In this document: piece after piece, positions 43,455-54,772 of the stretch
Layout: every line of letters begins with the position of its first letter
How positions within the stretch are numbered: the first letter of the stretch is position 1
From: Rhynchopus sp. YZ270_cl-10
Taxonomy: Eukaryota; Euglenozoa; Diplonemea; Diplonemida; Diplonemidae
Direction: 5' to 3'
Length of the DNA stretch: 64,000 bases
NCBI GenBank assembly: GCA_964035575.1
Contig: OZ037894.1
Coordinates: 496,001-560,000, forward strand
Made by a program: the position numbers and the translations under genes
The notes under the pieces: generated by a model
Told to the model about the DNA's origin: nothing
Databases searched by the model: none
What the model saw: the letters and a program-made list of their open reading frames with translations, nothing else

Positions 43455-46245
43455 ATGGAACGAGAGGGTGATGATGTGTTGGGACACGCTGAGGTGGTGA
43501 ATGGTACCACCAGCCCTCCTCCCTCTCCTCCTCCTCCTCCTTCCCCTCCTGCCCCAACGATTCCTGGAGCTGCAGAGAACGAGGGGGAACCGGATGTGGT
43601 CGAGGATGCGGAGAACGTTGAGAGGGGACATCGTCAGCAGGGTGGGGGAATGGGACGGATGTTCGCCTTTATTGGTGTGTCTGTGTTGTGTGCGATGGGA
43701 GTCACGTCATGGGCAGAGGCGCACTACGGTTACATGCCAGGAGACAACAGTACGCGGTACAACGTATCCGCTACGACCACGACAACCAGTACCGCCACCA
43801 CGGCGACTTCAGCGCATTCCACCCCCACCTCCTCTACGACTGTCGCCACGCAGGCCAAAAGAAAGGCCCCTCCCCCACCCTCGGAGGAACCGAAACGGCA
43901 CGCGAAGCGCGACATCGTGTTGTCCCCGATGTTCCGGAGGAAGACTGTGGTCCTGGTGAGCTGGTATCTTACGACGGAACCGGAGCTTGACGAGAAGGAT
44001 GTCCCGCTTCAAACAACGTTCTTTACATACGGGAACCTCTCGCTTGAGGGTGGCGCAGCGAACCTGACAGTTGCGGTGGACTTCCCTGCAGAGCATGTCC
44101 TCCAGAGAAACGGCTCCCTCTATGTCCACATTTCCATGCGCGATATGGAGCGTCCGTACCTCGCCACAGTGCAGTCGCGTCGTGTCGTCCGCTACCGTCC
44201 GCAGGCAGGCACCCGGCCGGGGTATAAAAACCTGATCTACTCAAAAGACGGCACCGAGGAATGTGAAGACGAAGGGGAGCAATGCATGGGGGAGGAGGTG
44301 GATACGCAGACGTGGGTCCCGATCTTGCAGAATAAAGTAGTCTTTTCTGCGTTTGACGCGCTGCAGGAGAGGCTGTCGATGACCAAGATGGATGAGAGGG
44401 TGTGTATTTTTTGTGTTTAAGTTTGGATGATTAAAGGTTTTGAGCCATTGAGTACACATCTTTTCTCTTTACCCAGGATTAGTGTAAAGGGATCAACACA
44501 ACAAAAAAGAAACACTATAGTGGAGTGCGTCGGGTGACCACACTAATACAACCAAGTTTTCAAAAAAAAAACAACAACAACACATAAACAACAACAGATC
44601 ACCGACCTCCTTAGACCCGACTACAAAGAACGTCTGTACCACCCCCTGATATGGCACAACAACTTCTGGCTCACTGGAGAGCACTACACGCCCCTCAACG
44701 ACTCCGTCACGTATGTCAAAAAAAAAAAATCTCAACGTAGACCGCGAAATGGAAGTAAGCTGGGCGGAGGGTGGGCGTGGCGTGGATATATTCTGTTGCG
44801 ACACGTGATTTTTCCAAGTTTTCAAAAAAAAAAAAAAATTCCCCCCAAGGCCTTCTCTTGAAAGACCCGTTGAATAAGGGTATCTTTGCACTATTCAGAT
44901 TTTCAAAAAAAATACCCCACATCAAAAAATACAGCAAGATCAGCGTTGATGTGTCGATTGAGGGCGTGGGCCTTATTGCGTTCTCGATGTACAAGGGGAT
45001 GGAGATGTACCAGGTATGTTGCCTTCCCCCTTCCTCTTCCTCTTCCCCTTCCTTTTTCCTACTCCTTTTTTACAGGATATGGGCATCACTGATGCGAGGG
45101 ATATCCATCAAATTAAGCAGTTGATTCAGATGGACCCATGGATGTTGGCGTCCTTGATCATTGTGTCTGTTCTGCACACTGTGTTTAACTTTCTTGCGTT
45201 TAAGAACGATGTTACATTCTGGCGGGGGAAGAGGAGCGTGAAGGGACAGAGCTTGACGTCGCTGTATATGCGGGCTGGAATGCAGACTGTTATTTTGTTG
45301 TATTTGCTGGATAGCGCAGGCACTTCGAGGTTGATTATTGGGAACTTTGCTGTTGGTGTGGTCATTGAGTTTTGGAAGATCTGGAAGGCGCATTCCATTC
45401 AGATGACCGCAACGACTCCAGACACACCGGAGACAACAGAAACCCCAACAGAAGAAGAACCAATAGACATCGACCGCACCTCCGCTGCAGCAGACAAGCA
45501 GGCAGCGCACTACCTTTTCCTTCTTCTCATGCCCCTCCTTGTCGCTTACTCTATCTATTCTTTGGTGAATGATGAGCATAAAAGCGTGTATTCGTTTGTA
45601 TTAGGGACGTTAGTGAGATTTATTTATTGGTTTGGATTTGTGATGATGACACCCCAGCTCTTTGTCAACTATAAGCTGAAGAGCGTCGCGCATATGCCAA
45701 TGCGTGCGTTCACCTACAAAGCGTTGGGGACATTTATTGATGATATCTTTGCCTTCGCAATGGAAATGCCAAATGCACACCGTTTAGCCTGCCTCAGAGA
45801 CGACTTCATCTTCTTGGTCTACGTGTACCAGTACTACATCTACGGGGTCGACCATTCGCGGGTCAACGAATACGGCCAGTGGGCGCTCCTAGGGTTCTCC
45901 CTTGAAGGTCTTCGTAAGGAGAAGGCCACCCTAGAGGCAGCGATAAGCACACAGACGGAGACAGAGAAGCAAGAGTCTCTGAAGAAGCTGGCGCTTATCG
46001 AGAAGGCAATCACCGAGAAGATTGAACAAGAAGAGAAGGAAGTGGCAATGGAGCAGACCATCGAAGATAAGAAGGAGGAGGAGAAGGAGGAGGAGGTGGT
46101 GGTGGAAGATGAGAAGGTCGAGGAGGCGCAGCCGGAGAAGGTTGTGGACCGGGCTGCAAGTCCTGACCTTTCCTCATCCGGCTCAGAAGACGAAGACGAT
46201 GAAGACGAAGGATTTGTTAAAATCAACAGCTTCAGAATGTCCTGA
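43455..46245 (+). CDS. CLPTM1: CLPTM1 family multipass membrane protein (four exons)
   Basis: Proposed exons: 43455-44399, 44598-44710, 44935-45013 and 45076-46245 (phases 0, 2, 0; 768 residues). CLPTM1 proteins are ER/Golgi multipass proteins linked to receptor trafficking. Visible: a Pro-rich N-terminus, a first membrane segment (MFAFIGVSVLCAMGVTSWAE), a lumenal domain with NLSLEGGAANLT and NGSLYVHISM, then YHPLIWHNNFWLTGEHY in exon 2. Exon 4 has the family core: VLHTVFNFLAFKNDVTFW, FWKIWKA, VYSFVLGTLVRFIYWFGF, MMTPQLFVNYKLKSVAHMP, TYKALGTFIDDIFAF, CLRDDFIFLVYVYQ and DHSRVNEYGQ. An acidic Glu/Lys tail is added. Introns: GTGTGT...CAACAACAG (198 nt), GTATGTC...AAATACAG (224 nt) and GTATGTT...TTTTACAG (62 nt). 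Intron 1 contains a short C-type repeat. The third exon is only 79 nt. AATAAA follows at 46315. Confidence 0.9.
44400..44597 (+). repeat. CLPTM1 intron 1 carrying a C-type repeat
   Basis: Within the intron, GTGACCACACTAATACAACC then AAGTTTTC and an A run (about 44534-44570) matches units near 42136, 48417 and 59368. The acceptor is ACAACAACAG. Confidence 0.6.
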
Positions 46246-46747
46246 ACTTTGTGATAAAAAAAGTTGGGGGATAGGGAGAAGAGAAGAGAGAGAGAGAGAG
46301 AGAGAGATGTGTGAATAAAGAAAAGAAAAAATGTTGCTTTTTTTTTGCTTCTGGCCCGTTTTCTTTTTCTTTAATCTTTAATCCCCTTTTTTTTTCATCT
46401 ATGTCCCGTCTGTAAGACTAGCCTTCGGGTGACATTGTGTACAATCACTTATCCTATCGTTTATTGCAAATCTCCTTGGTGATTTTTGTGAGGGCAAAGA
46501 ATGGAGGGGAAAACGTTTTTTGTATAGTGAACGCGCATAGCTCTCTCGGGTGGCCACATAACGCTATTTTCAAAAAAAAAAAAGTGTGTTTTTTTTTTTG
46601 TTTTTATAAAAGAACAGCAGCAGGCAAACCATGTGCATTGTTCCTCTCCCAATACCCCCCTTTGTGGTATAACAAAAGAATCTAAAAAAAATAGGATAGG
46701 ATAGGTGGCTCCAGTGTGTCCACTAAAATACAAGAATTTCAGGATTT

Positions 46748-46858
46748 TGGTGCTTTTCGGAAATAGGTCAACGACCTGTCAATATCATGGGGACTATAAA
46801 GTCCCTGTGTCAGTGACCTGTCAGCGACCTGTCAATATCGACCCCTCCCGGAGCACCA
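46748..46858. mobile_element. 112-bp-class MITE, copy 2, with 5-bp GATTT duplication
   Basis: Ends TGGTGCTTTTCGG and CCCGGAGCACCA; GATTT at 46743-46747 and 46859-46863. The interior repeats CGACCTGTCAATATC as in 33774-33887. Confidence 0.8.
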
Positions 46859-47636
46859 GATTTTAACAATTTTTTTCAAAAAAAACTCACTTCTCTGAAA
46901 AGATATGAATCCAAAAAAAAAGGAGCTTTTTTTTGTCGTCCAGCAATGTACGATAGGGTTTGCTACTATCAGCTGGGGAATATTGAGACAAAACATATAT
47001 TGCTGTCCGAACGTAGTTCCTGGCCCCCTTTTTTTTTGGATGATATTTGAGTTCACAGAAACCTGCCTCTTTTTGGGGGTAGTTTGTCAATAACAACAAC
47101 ACTGCAAATAATAAACGTTTAGTCATGGCTTTGCAATAAATTCTACGCTATATTTTTTTTTGGGACCTATGCTATCAATTTATTGACTGCATATGTTGAA
47201 ATACTATTTCTGGGAGTACCAGGGGGGTTCAACCCCGACCTCCCGCGAATGTTGCATGAATTCATTTTTTGTTTTTTTTTTGTTTTTTTTTTGTTTTTTT
47301 TTTGTTCTGTCTGAGATCTTTTCGGTGAGGCAAATCAACATGCCCCCCCCTCCTCACTGAAAACAGATTGCGACAGCGTGTGCACTAGTTTATATACCCC
47401 ATTTTTGTTTCAATATCTCACCTTTGGTAAAAGATCACTAAAGATTCAATCTTTGCCATTTTTTTCTCTTTTTTTGTGCATTCATCCACGCTGGCATCGT
47501 AGTATGTGTGTCAGTCGGAGATGCCTGCATCAAACTTTTCTTTATTTTTCCTTCCACTTTTGCCTTTCTCTTCTCTAAGAAGAGATGGTATACAATCATA
47601 CAACATACACCGGTTAGGTAAATAGAAAACCTAAGG

Positions 47637-47720
47637 TTGGTACCCCAATAGAAAATACCAAGTACGCAACAACTACGCACTAAGTACGCAAGAAGTACGC
47701 AAAATGGGGTCGTCAGGAGC
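47637..47720 (+). repeat. Second copy of GGTACCCCA...GTCGTCAGGAGCACCA repeat
   Basis: Matches 40533-40590 at both ends, with extra AAGTACGCAA units in the middle. Confidence 0.65.
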
Positions 47721-48334
47721 ACCACCACCAAGGTGGGTTTTTTTGGCATTTCAAAAACTCTACGGTAATTTTTTTTACCCCACCCGATGTTTATTTTGTA
47801 TGATTTTGTGTGATTTTGTGACCCCCTGTGTCCTGTATAGGACTGTTTTGGACTGTGTGATGTCACTACGACGTTGTTCAGATATGCTAGGGTGCGGGAG
47901 AAGGGGGGGAGTTGGGGAGGGTTTGGGAGGGGGGACGAAACGGTTGATCTCAAGGAATGGGGCGGGCGTTGCTGCACATTTTGTCGCGAGAGGGGAAAAA
48001 TGGCGCGCCCGTTCTATGTTTTCTTTTCTTTTCTTTTCTTTTCTTTCACTTTTTTTTTATCTCAAAACAGTGCAGACTGCTTGGCAGCTACGCTAAACCC
48101 AGATTAGCAAAACAAATAGGAGATTGTCGATACAACAACAGCAACAAAAAAAAAAAAAAAAATCAGAGTTTTGCCTGGATTCAACAAAACTCAGTATCAA
48201 AAAGAGTTGCATGTCCCCAAACAATCTGTTTTGGTGGCCAAAAAATACGTTATTATTTATTCCCCCCACATCCTTTGCATCAGCTCTACCGAGCTACGTT
48301 TTTTTATAGCACATTTCAACTCTTTTTTCCATAA

Positions 48335-48400
48335 AGTGCTCTCTGAGGGTTCGATGAACCTGCAAGAATCAGTACCTTGCGTCCAACGATGAATGGTGGA
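48335..48400 (+). repeat. Module D copy (diverged)
   Basis: AAGTGCTCTCTGAGGGTTCG ATGAACC, then AATCAG, TACCTTGCGTCCAACGATGA and ATGGTGG. The hairpin pairs less well. Confidence 0.6.
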
Positions 48401-48460
48401 GCACACTCTTTGGGTGGCTACACTAATACAATCAAGTTTTCAAAAAAAAAGAAAAGTCAG

Positions 48461-48534
48461 CCGTGGAGATTTGCACAAACCGTGGCAACACTACCGAGGC
48501 AACTTCACTACAACAATTTATCAAAAAAAAAAAA
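48461..48534 (+). repeat. Module C copy 3
   Basis: CGTGGAGATTTGCACAAACC then GTGGCAACACTACCGAGGCA and ACAACAATTTATC plus an A run. A short C' unit (CTACACTAATACAATCAAG) sits just before it at 48418. Confidence 0.8.
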
Positions 48535-49384
48535 GGAAAAAAAGGAAAAAAAGGAACGATGCAAAGGACATACCCTCTCCCAATGAAACCCCTTTTTTTG
48601 ATAAACCTTTTTTTTGCTTGCCCACGCTCCCTCTCACCCATGGCCCGAATTTTATCAAAGACAGGAAAAAAAAATGAGATTGAGGGTCCCCAAAATCCCC
48701 TCCCCACACAAAAAAAAAAAGCTTGTCCTTTGTCTAACACCCATTGTTGAAGAGAATAAGGGGGGGGGAAACGCAGGAAAATTGGATCTAAAAAAATTGA
48801 GTAAAGGGAGGGCTGCTGAAGCTAGAGATGTGTGTGCCTAGTTACTTCCCCCAAAAAAGAAAAAAAAAAGGGGCATTTTGTGGTACAGATTTTTACACCA
48901 GTAGGTATAAAAGTGATTGTCGATATAGTAAATACCTGCTTCAGTGAGATTGTCAAAAAGCAAATAAAAGTGACAAGTGGAGTTTTGTACAGGTGGCAAC
49001 TACACTATTCCAACAATTCTTCAAAAAAAAAAAGGAAAAAAACTGTCGGCTTTAGGTTTTCTCAGTGTTTCAACACTGTTCAGTTTTTTTTATTTATTTT
49101 TTAGATGAATTTTTGTGAATGTTTACATGAAAACTTTCTTCAAAAAAAAAAAAAACCTTCCATGTCACTATCAGAAACAAACAGTCCACTTTAAAAAAAG
49201 GGTTTGGGTACATTTAGTGCATCCTGTTATACCTTTCTATTGAGTATGGAAAGTATAATGATATAAATTTTAGATGAGTGCGTTGTCCAGCAACCTAACT
49301 CTTGTGTCAAAACCCCCTCCTTTCCAAGTGTTCCTAGTTTGGTAGTTAAAACGTTTAAGACGTTTCGTGTTAAAATGTTAATTT

Positions 49385-49435
49385 AAGGTGACCAAACACG
49401 AGAGGCTTAGGATCATCTTATAAATTTTCCTTTAA
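49385..49435 (+). repeat. Module A copy
   Basis: AAGGTGACCAAACACGAGAG then GCTTAGGATCATCTTATAAA and TTTTCC. Confidence 0.8.
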
Positions 49436-49804
49436 CTTCGGGCTCGGAACACTGCCCCTCCCCCCCGTTTACTGAATAGAAGGTGAGGAGGTGGGGCGGG
49501 GGTGGTTGGAGATGGTTTGATTGTTGCAGGCATTTTTCATTTTATTTTATTTTTATTGTGCAAAAAAACCCCTTTTCTCCTCGCCATTTTTTTTTTTTTT
49601 TTGTATTTTTTGTCATCCAAGGAAAACATCATGAACTCTACACGAATGGCACTATAGGTGATCATTGTCGTCGAGTCTCCCTTGTGGTTTCGCAATAAGG
49701 TAATTTTGCTGGAAAAAATTATTAAAAAGAAATCTGCAAAAGGTTCAACTCTCATCACAAGAATTCCCTGGCCAGATTACCTACAGGAACAGCGCGGTCC
49801 CTTC

Positions 49805-49852
49805 CTCACCAAAACACAAGAGGATTAGGTACATCTTATCAACTTTTACTTT
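49805..49852 (+). repeat. Module A copy (5' part lost)
   Basis: CAAAACACAAGAGGATTAGG then TACATCTTATCAACTTTTAC and pyrimidines. Confidence 0.6.
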
Positions 49853-50015
49853 TTCTTCTCTTATGAAAAAACTTCTTCTTTTTTTTGTCAATGCAAAGAT
49901 AGAAAAAACGACTGACGGTGCCCGCAAGCTATGTCTTCCCTTTTTCACGTATCACAACATACTTCAATGGAAAAGAAGGGGGAAAAACGCCATTGCCTTG
50001 CGGAGCGACAAACGA

Positions 50016-50090
50016 ACAGTGGAGATTGCACAACTGTGGCAACACAACCGAGGCTACTACACTACTCCAACAATTTATCAAAAAAAAACC
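50016..50090 (+). repeat. Module C copy 4
   Basis: ACAGTGGAGATTGCACAACT then GTGGCAACACAACCGAGGCT and CTCCAACAATTTATC plus an A run. Confidence 0.85.
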
Positions 50091-50268
50091 CCTTTTTTCT
50101 CTCTCTTACCATATCCAAAAGTCTTTCTAGTCTTACCCCCTTTGTGTTAGATTTTTCCTGTTATTAGTGGGTCGGAAAAATGTGCACCCAGGCTGTTGCC
50201 ACCTGGACAGTGCAAATACTGTCTACGGGCAGCTACACTGAACTAACAGATGATCAGTACACCACCCA

Positions 50269-51329
50269 CCCCCCCCAGTAGGGGGTGCGATGAGGCCGTT
50301 TTTTCTGTAACACACCCGAAAAAATCATAAAAAGTGTAAAAAAAATCAGTCGAAAACACAAAATCACCCCAGGAAACACATTTGGTGGACTATTCCTTAC
50401 TTTTTGGTGCCTTTTTGGCACTTTCTGGCACTTTCCCCCCCGATTTTTTGACACTTTTTGTCGCATTTTCACCCAATTTCCCCCTTTTCTGAGGGTATTT
50501 GATACAGGGCGATTTATCAAAAAATTCAAAAATTTAAAACAGTCCAAAACAAGAGGAAAAGTGGATTTTTCCAGTCATATGTGTGCACAGAGTGATTTCC
50601 GGGGGGTTTTGGGGCCAAAAGTCCATTTTTCTTTATGTCTTCGCTGAAAATTTTGAATTTTTTTTATACACAAAAACCACATTTTAGCCGGGAGGAGAAA
50701 GTGTTGCAAAAGTGTTGCAAGAGGGGTTTTTGACCTGCAGGCACCAAAATCGACCAAAAAGTGGTCGCAAATATGATTTTCCACCCCTCCTGGGGTGGGG
50801 AGGGTAACTCCTGGGGGTTTTTGTGACCTCTGTGGACCTTTGGGTGGAGTTTTTTGGGTTCTCAGGTACGGACCAAGTCTGGAAACTACTAATGTATAGG
50901 TATTTTCTAGCGTTGCACCCGACGAAACACCTCTTGGAGACCCAACCTGGACCCCTAAAAGTCACAAAAACCACATAATTCGACCCTGGGACCCCACAGG
51001 AGGGCGAATGGGGTGTTTTTTTGGTGTTTGGAGGGTTTTCTGGGGGCTAGGGAGAGTATTTTCGAAAGTGTTGCATTTCGGTCAAGACGTGTTACATTTT
51101 TGTTACATGTTTTTCGTGTTTTTTTCAGAAAAAATGCATTTTTTTTGGGTAGGAAAGCTCCTGTGGTGATCGTCCGGTATTTTACTGGGATATTTTGCTG
51201 GTCCCCAGGCGGATTTGCGGCCAGGTACGCCCTTTTTAGTGGGATTTTTGACCTAAATTTCAAAAAAATGGGTTTGTTACACTAATTCCTTAAGGATTTC
51301 TACTACCGTTGCACCCCCTAACCCCCCCC
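50269..51329. mobile_element. 1.06-kb element with C-run and TAGGGGGTGC ends
   Basis: Left: C8, AG, TAGGGGGTGCGATGAGG; right: (reverse complement) TAGGGGGTGCAACGGTAG preceded by C8 on the plus strand. The TIR is short (about 11 bp), with a second shared GTAACA(C)ACCC word inside. The C8 on both sides may be a duplicated C-run target or part of the end. No protein family is seen inside. Confidence 0.55.
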
Positions 51330-51488
51330 AGGGTGCGTAATAAGGGAGGTGGCCTGGGGTCTGGGGTCTGGGCTTTTGGGTTTTGGGGGGTTTTTATGGT
51401 AATTTTTGTCATTTACCCTTGTATTGGGTTCATATTTGTGTGAAAATTTTAGTCATTAAAATTTTGTCCATTTTTCTGTATATCCCCC

Positions 51489-51727
51489 ACCACAGAACGG
51501 GCGGATTCCGGAAATGCAAATGCCGGTGTTTTCGGGCATTTTCATGTTTTCAGCATCAGGGTGAGAAAATCTGGGTTGTGGTATTTACCTTACCCCTCTT
51601 TACCCTACATAGATTTTGACCAAAACCAAGAATTGTCCATTTCAGCAAATTGATCCCACCACAGAACGGACGGATTCCGAAAATGCAAATGCCGGTGTTT
51701 TCGGGCATTTTCATGTTTTCAACATCC
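51489..51727 (+). repeat. Two direct family L copies before the hexamer array
   Basis: CACCACAGAACGG.CGGATTCC, AAATGCAAATGCCGGTGTTT and TCGGGCATTTTCATGTTTTC occur at 51489-51559 and 51657-51727. The second copy runs directly into the CAGGGC array. Confidence 0.85.
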
Positions 51728-52671
51728 GGGGCCAGGGCCAGGGCCGGGGCCAGGGCCGGGGCCAGGGCCAGGGCCGGGGCCAGGGCCAGGGCCGGGGCCA
51801 GGGCCAGGGCCAGGGCCAGGGCCAGGGCCAGGGCCAGGGCCAGGGCCAGGGCCAGGGCCAGGGCCAGGGCCAGGGCCAGGGCCAGGGCCAGGGCCAGGGC
51901 CAGGGCCAGGGCCAGGGCCAGGGCCAGGGCCAGGGCCAGGGCCAGGGCCAGGGCCAGGGCCAGGGCCAGGGCCAGGGCCAGGGCCAGGGCCAGGGCCAGG
52001 GCCAGGGCCAGGGCCAGGGCCAGGGCCAGGGCCAGGGCCAGGGCCAGGGCCAGGGCCAGGGCCAGGGCCAGGGCCAGGGCCAGGGCCAGGGCCAGGGCCA
52101 GGGCCAGGGCCAGGGCCAGGGCCAGGGCCAGGGCCAGGGCCAGGGCCAGGGCCAGGGCCAGGGCCAGGGCCAGGGCCAGGGCCAGGGCCAGGGCCAGGGC
52201 CAGGGCCAGGGCCAGGGCCAGGGCCAGGGCCAGGGCCAGGGCCAGGGCCAGGGCCAGGGCCAGGGCCAGGGCCAGGGCCAGGGCCAGGGCCAGGGCCAGG
52301 GCCAGGGCCAGGGCCAGGGCCAGGGCCAGGGCCAGGGCCAGGGCCAGGGCCAGGGCCAGGGCCAGGGCCAGGGCCAGGGCCAGGGCCAGGGCCAGGGCCA
52401 GGGCCAGGGCCAGGGCCAGGGCCAGGGCCAGGGCCAGGGCCAGGGCCAGGGCCAGGGCCAGGGCCAGGGCCAGGGCCAGGGCCAGGGCCAGGGCCAGGGC
52501 CAGGGCCAGGGCCAGGGCCAGGGCCAGGGCCAGGGCCAGGGCCAGGGCCAGGGCCAGGGCCAGGGCCAGGGCCAGGGCCAGGGCCAGGGCCAGGGCCAGG
52601 GCCAGGGCCAGGGCCAGGGCCAGGGCCAGGGCCAGGGCCAGGGCCAGGGCCGGGGCCAGGGCCGGGGCCAG
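51728..52671. repeat. Tandem array of the hexamer CAGGGC, about 157 copies
   Basis: Essentially pure, with CGGGGC variants only near both edges (51744-51798 and 52650-52668). All frames are open (Gln-Gly or Ala-Arg dipeptides); no sign that it is translated. Confidence 0.98.
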
Positions 52672-52774
52672 CCGGGACTACTGAGTTATACCCCGTGTGA
52701 CCCTTTTCGAGATGGGGCCCCGGAAAAGCACACGTAAAACTGTACCCAAGAAAAGTCGTGAAAATTTAGACACC

Positions 52775-52845
52775 GAAAAACTTGTCCATTTTTTCAGAAT
52801 GGCCCCACCACTTTCTGGGTGGACTCCGGAAACGCCGAAAAACGG
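52775..52845 (+). repeat. Family L copy (diverged) after the hexamer array
   Basis: CTTGTCCATTTTTTCAGAAT then GGCCCCACCACTTTCTGGGT, GGACTCCGGAAACGCCG. It lies about 100 bp beyond the array, in the same orientation as the copies before it. Confidence 0.6.
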
Positions 52846-52948
52846 GGTTTTGGGTGCAGTACTACCCCATCCCCTTATTACGCACTAGGTTGTGGCCGGG
52901 GGTCTGGGGTTTGGGCCGAAAACCCCCCTTTTTTATTACTCAGGCTGA

Positions 52949-54169
52949 CCCCCCCCTAGGGGAGGGTCACTGCACGTTAAATCTCTCGATAAATGCGATT
53001 TTTCCGATTTTGATCCTCAGAACCGCAGAAGTCCCCGAAAACTATACCAAACCACCTAGGGGACCCAAAAAACGCACCAGCGCCCCAGTTTTGACACAGA
53101 AACACTCAGATAATGCCTGAAATGCAATTTTAAAAGAGTGCCTACAGAACTTGTACCTGCCCACCCCTGTAGATAGAGCAACTCACACATCCATCACGCC
53201 TCAGTGTGAGCCAGGGGCCAGAAAAGCCCCCAAAGCCACATATTTTCACCCCAGAACCTATCCCGAGGGGTACCCAGGCTGTTTCGGGGTGTTTAGAGGG
53301 ACTTGGTGGAACTTAGAACCATGTTTCAAAAAGGGTACAAGTACTTGGTCCCTTGAGAGGGCAAACCCTTGGCACAGTACTTGTACCCTTTTTGAAACAT
53401 GGTTCTAAGTTCCACCAAGTCCCTCTAAACACCCCGAAACAGCCTGGGTACCCCTCGGATAGGTTCTGGGGTGAAAATATGTGGCTTTGGGGGCTTTTCT
53501 GGCCCCTGGCTCACACTGAGGCGTGATGGATGTGTGAGTTGCTCTATCTACAGGGGGGGTGGGCAGGTACAAGTTGGTGGTCACTTTTAAAAAACGCAAA
53601 AAAGTCGCTCAGAAGTGGTCAAAAGTGCCCAAAACCGGGCGGAATTCGATTTTTGGGGTCCAAATGGGCCTATGGTGTGGTTTTTTTGACCTCAGGGGGT
53701 ATTTTTTGATTTATTGCCTACTTCACGCTTTTTGACGGCTTCAGATACCTTAGGGTGGGAAAACCCTTGGCACAGTACTTGTACCCTTTTTGAAACATGG
53801 TTCTAAGTTCCACCAAGTCCCTCTAAACACCCCGAAACAGCCTGGGTACCCCTCGGGATAGGTTCTGGGGTGAAAATATGTGGCTTTGGGGGCTTTTCTG
53901 GCCCCTGGCTCACACTGAGGCGTGATGAATGTGTGAGTTGCTCTATCTACGGGGGGTGGGCAGGTACAAGTTCTGTAGGCATTTTTTAAAAATTGCATTT
54001 CAGGCATCATCTGAGTGTTTCTGTGTCAAAACTGGGGCGCTGGTGCGTTTTTTGGGTCCCCTAGGTGGTTTGGTATAGTTTTCGGGGACTTCTGCGGTTC
54101 TGAGGATCAAAATCGGAAAAATCGCATTTATCGAGTACAGTGACCCTCCCCTACCCCCCCCCCCCCCCC
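52949..54169. mobile_element. 1.2-kb foldback element with C-run/TAGGGGAGGG ends and three internal arms
   Basis: The outer arms 52957-53340 and 53757-54153 are inverted copies (ends TAGGGGAGGGTCACTG, inner ATAAATGCGATTTTTCCGAT). A third copy of the inner ~200 bp lies at 53375-53580 in the same orientation as the right arm, giving two nested hairpins. C8 precedes the left end and C16 follows the right end. No coding capacity. Confidence 0.8.
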
Positions 54170-54772
54170 TTTTTTTTTGCCACTTCCTTATCTCACCGTG
54201 TCTTACCTACGTCTGCAAAATAAGAACCCTCAACCCTCCATCCACCCCGTTTTTTTTTCCCCCTTCCACATTGTTCTAGCTCTCAGGGCCTAATATAGGG
54301 TGTTTTTTTTTTTGCCTTTTTTAGGGAAAAACCCCCCTATTTAATGCCCTGGCTCTAAAAAAAACCTTCTCGATTTCTTGAGATGATACCTTTTGGTTGG
54401 GGTCTGGCCAAAAACTCTTGAAGTAAAAAAAAATAAACGGAGATTTTCCCCCCTCAGACTCCTCACCTAGACCGAGGCAGGGTGCTTATATTGTATGAGA
54501 TGGGCATTCACCCTTCAAATATATTTTTTATCTTTTTCTTCTGTCTTGAGACAACCCAAAAAAAAAAAACAAAACAACACAACAGCAAATGGTCCAAAAA
54601 CCCCACAAAACATTTTTATTTCTTTCCTTCAACCTCATCCCTCCCTAAAACACCACCACCACCACCACCACCACCACCAAGGAGGGAAGTACCGGGCCTT
54701 TTCTTTTCTTTTTGCATTGTTTTTAAAAAAAAAGATACAGCTCACTTCCTCCTCACCCCCCTCCTTTTTCTC
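54170..54772. other. Upstream region of the cysteinyl-tRNA synthetase-like gene
   Basis: A/T-rich with an ACC/CCA microsatellite (54648-54678). No other gene. An in-frame upstream extension exists but is low-complexity, so it is not taken as coding. Confidence 0.4.

Larger units (their letters stand above)
46246..50268. other. Gene-free stretch rich in short modules
   Basis: No supported gene. Contains a 111-bp MITE, three or four C-type units, two A units and a GTTTTTTTTT run at about 47269-47304. A GGGGGGTTCAACCCCGACC sequence near 47221 resembles the D hairpin rather than a tRNA arm. Confidence 0.4.

Noticed and set aside
49490-49700. Possible rRNA or other structural RNA genes in gene-free regions
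   Set aside because: No stretch resembling 5S, small or large subunit rRNA or a spliceosomal RNA could be recognised by eye.
51616-52737. 373-residue Gln-Gly repeat frame
   Set aside because: It is the translation of the CAGGGC hexamer array; another frame gives Ala-Arg just as well.
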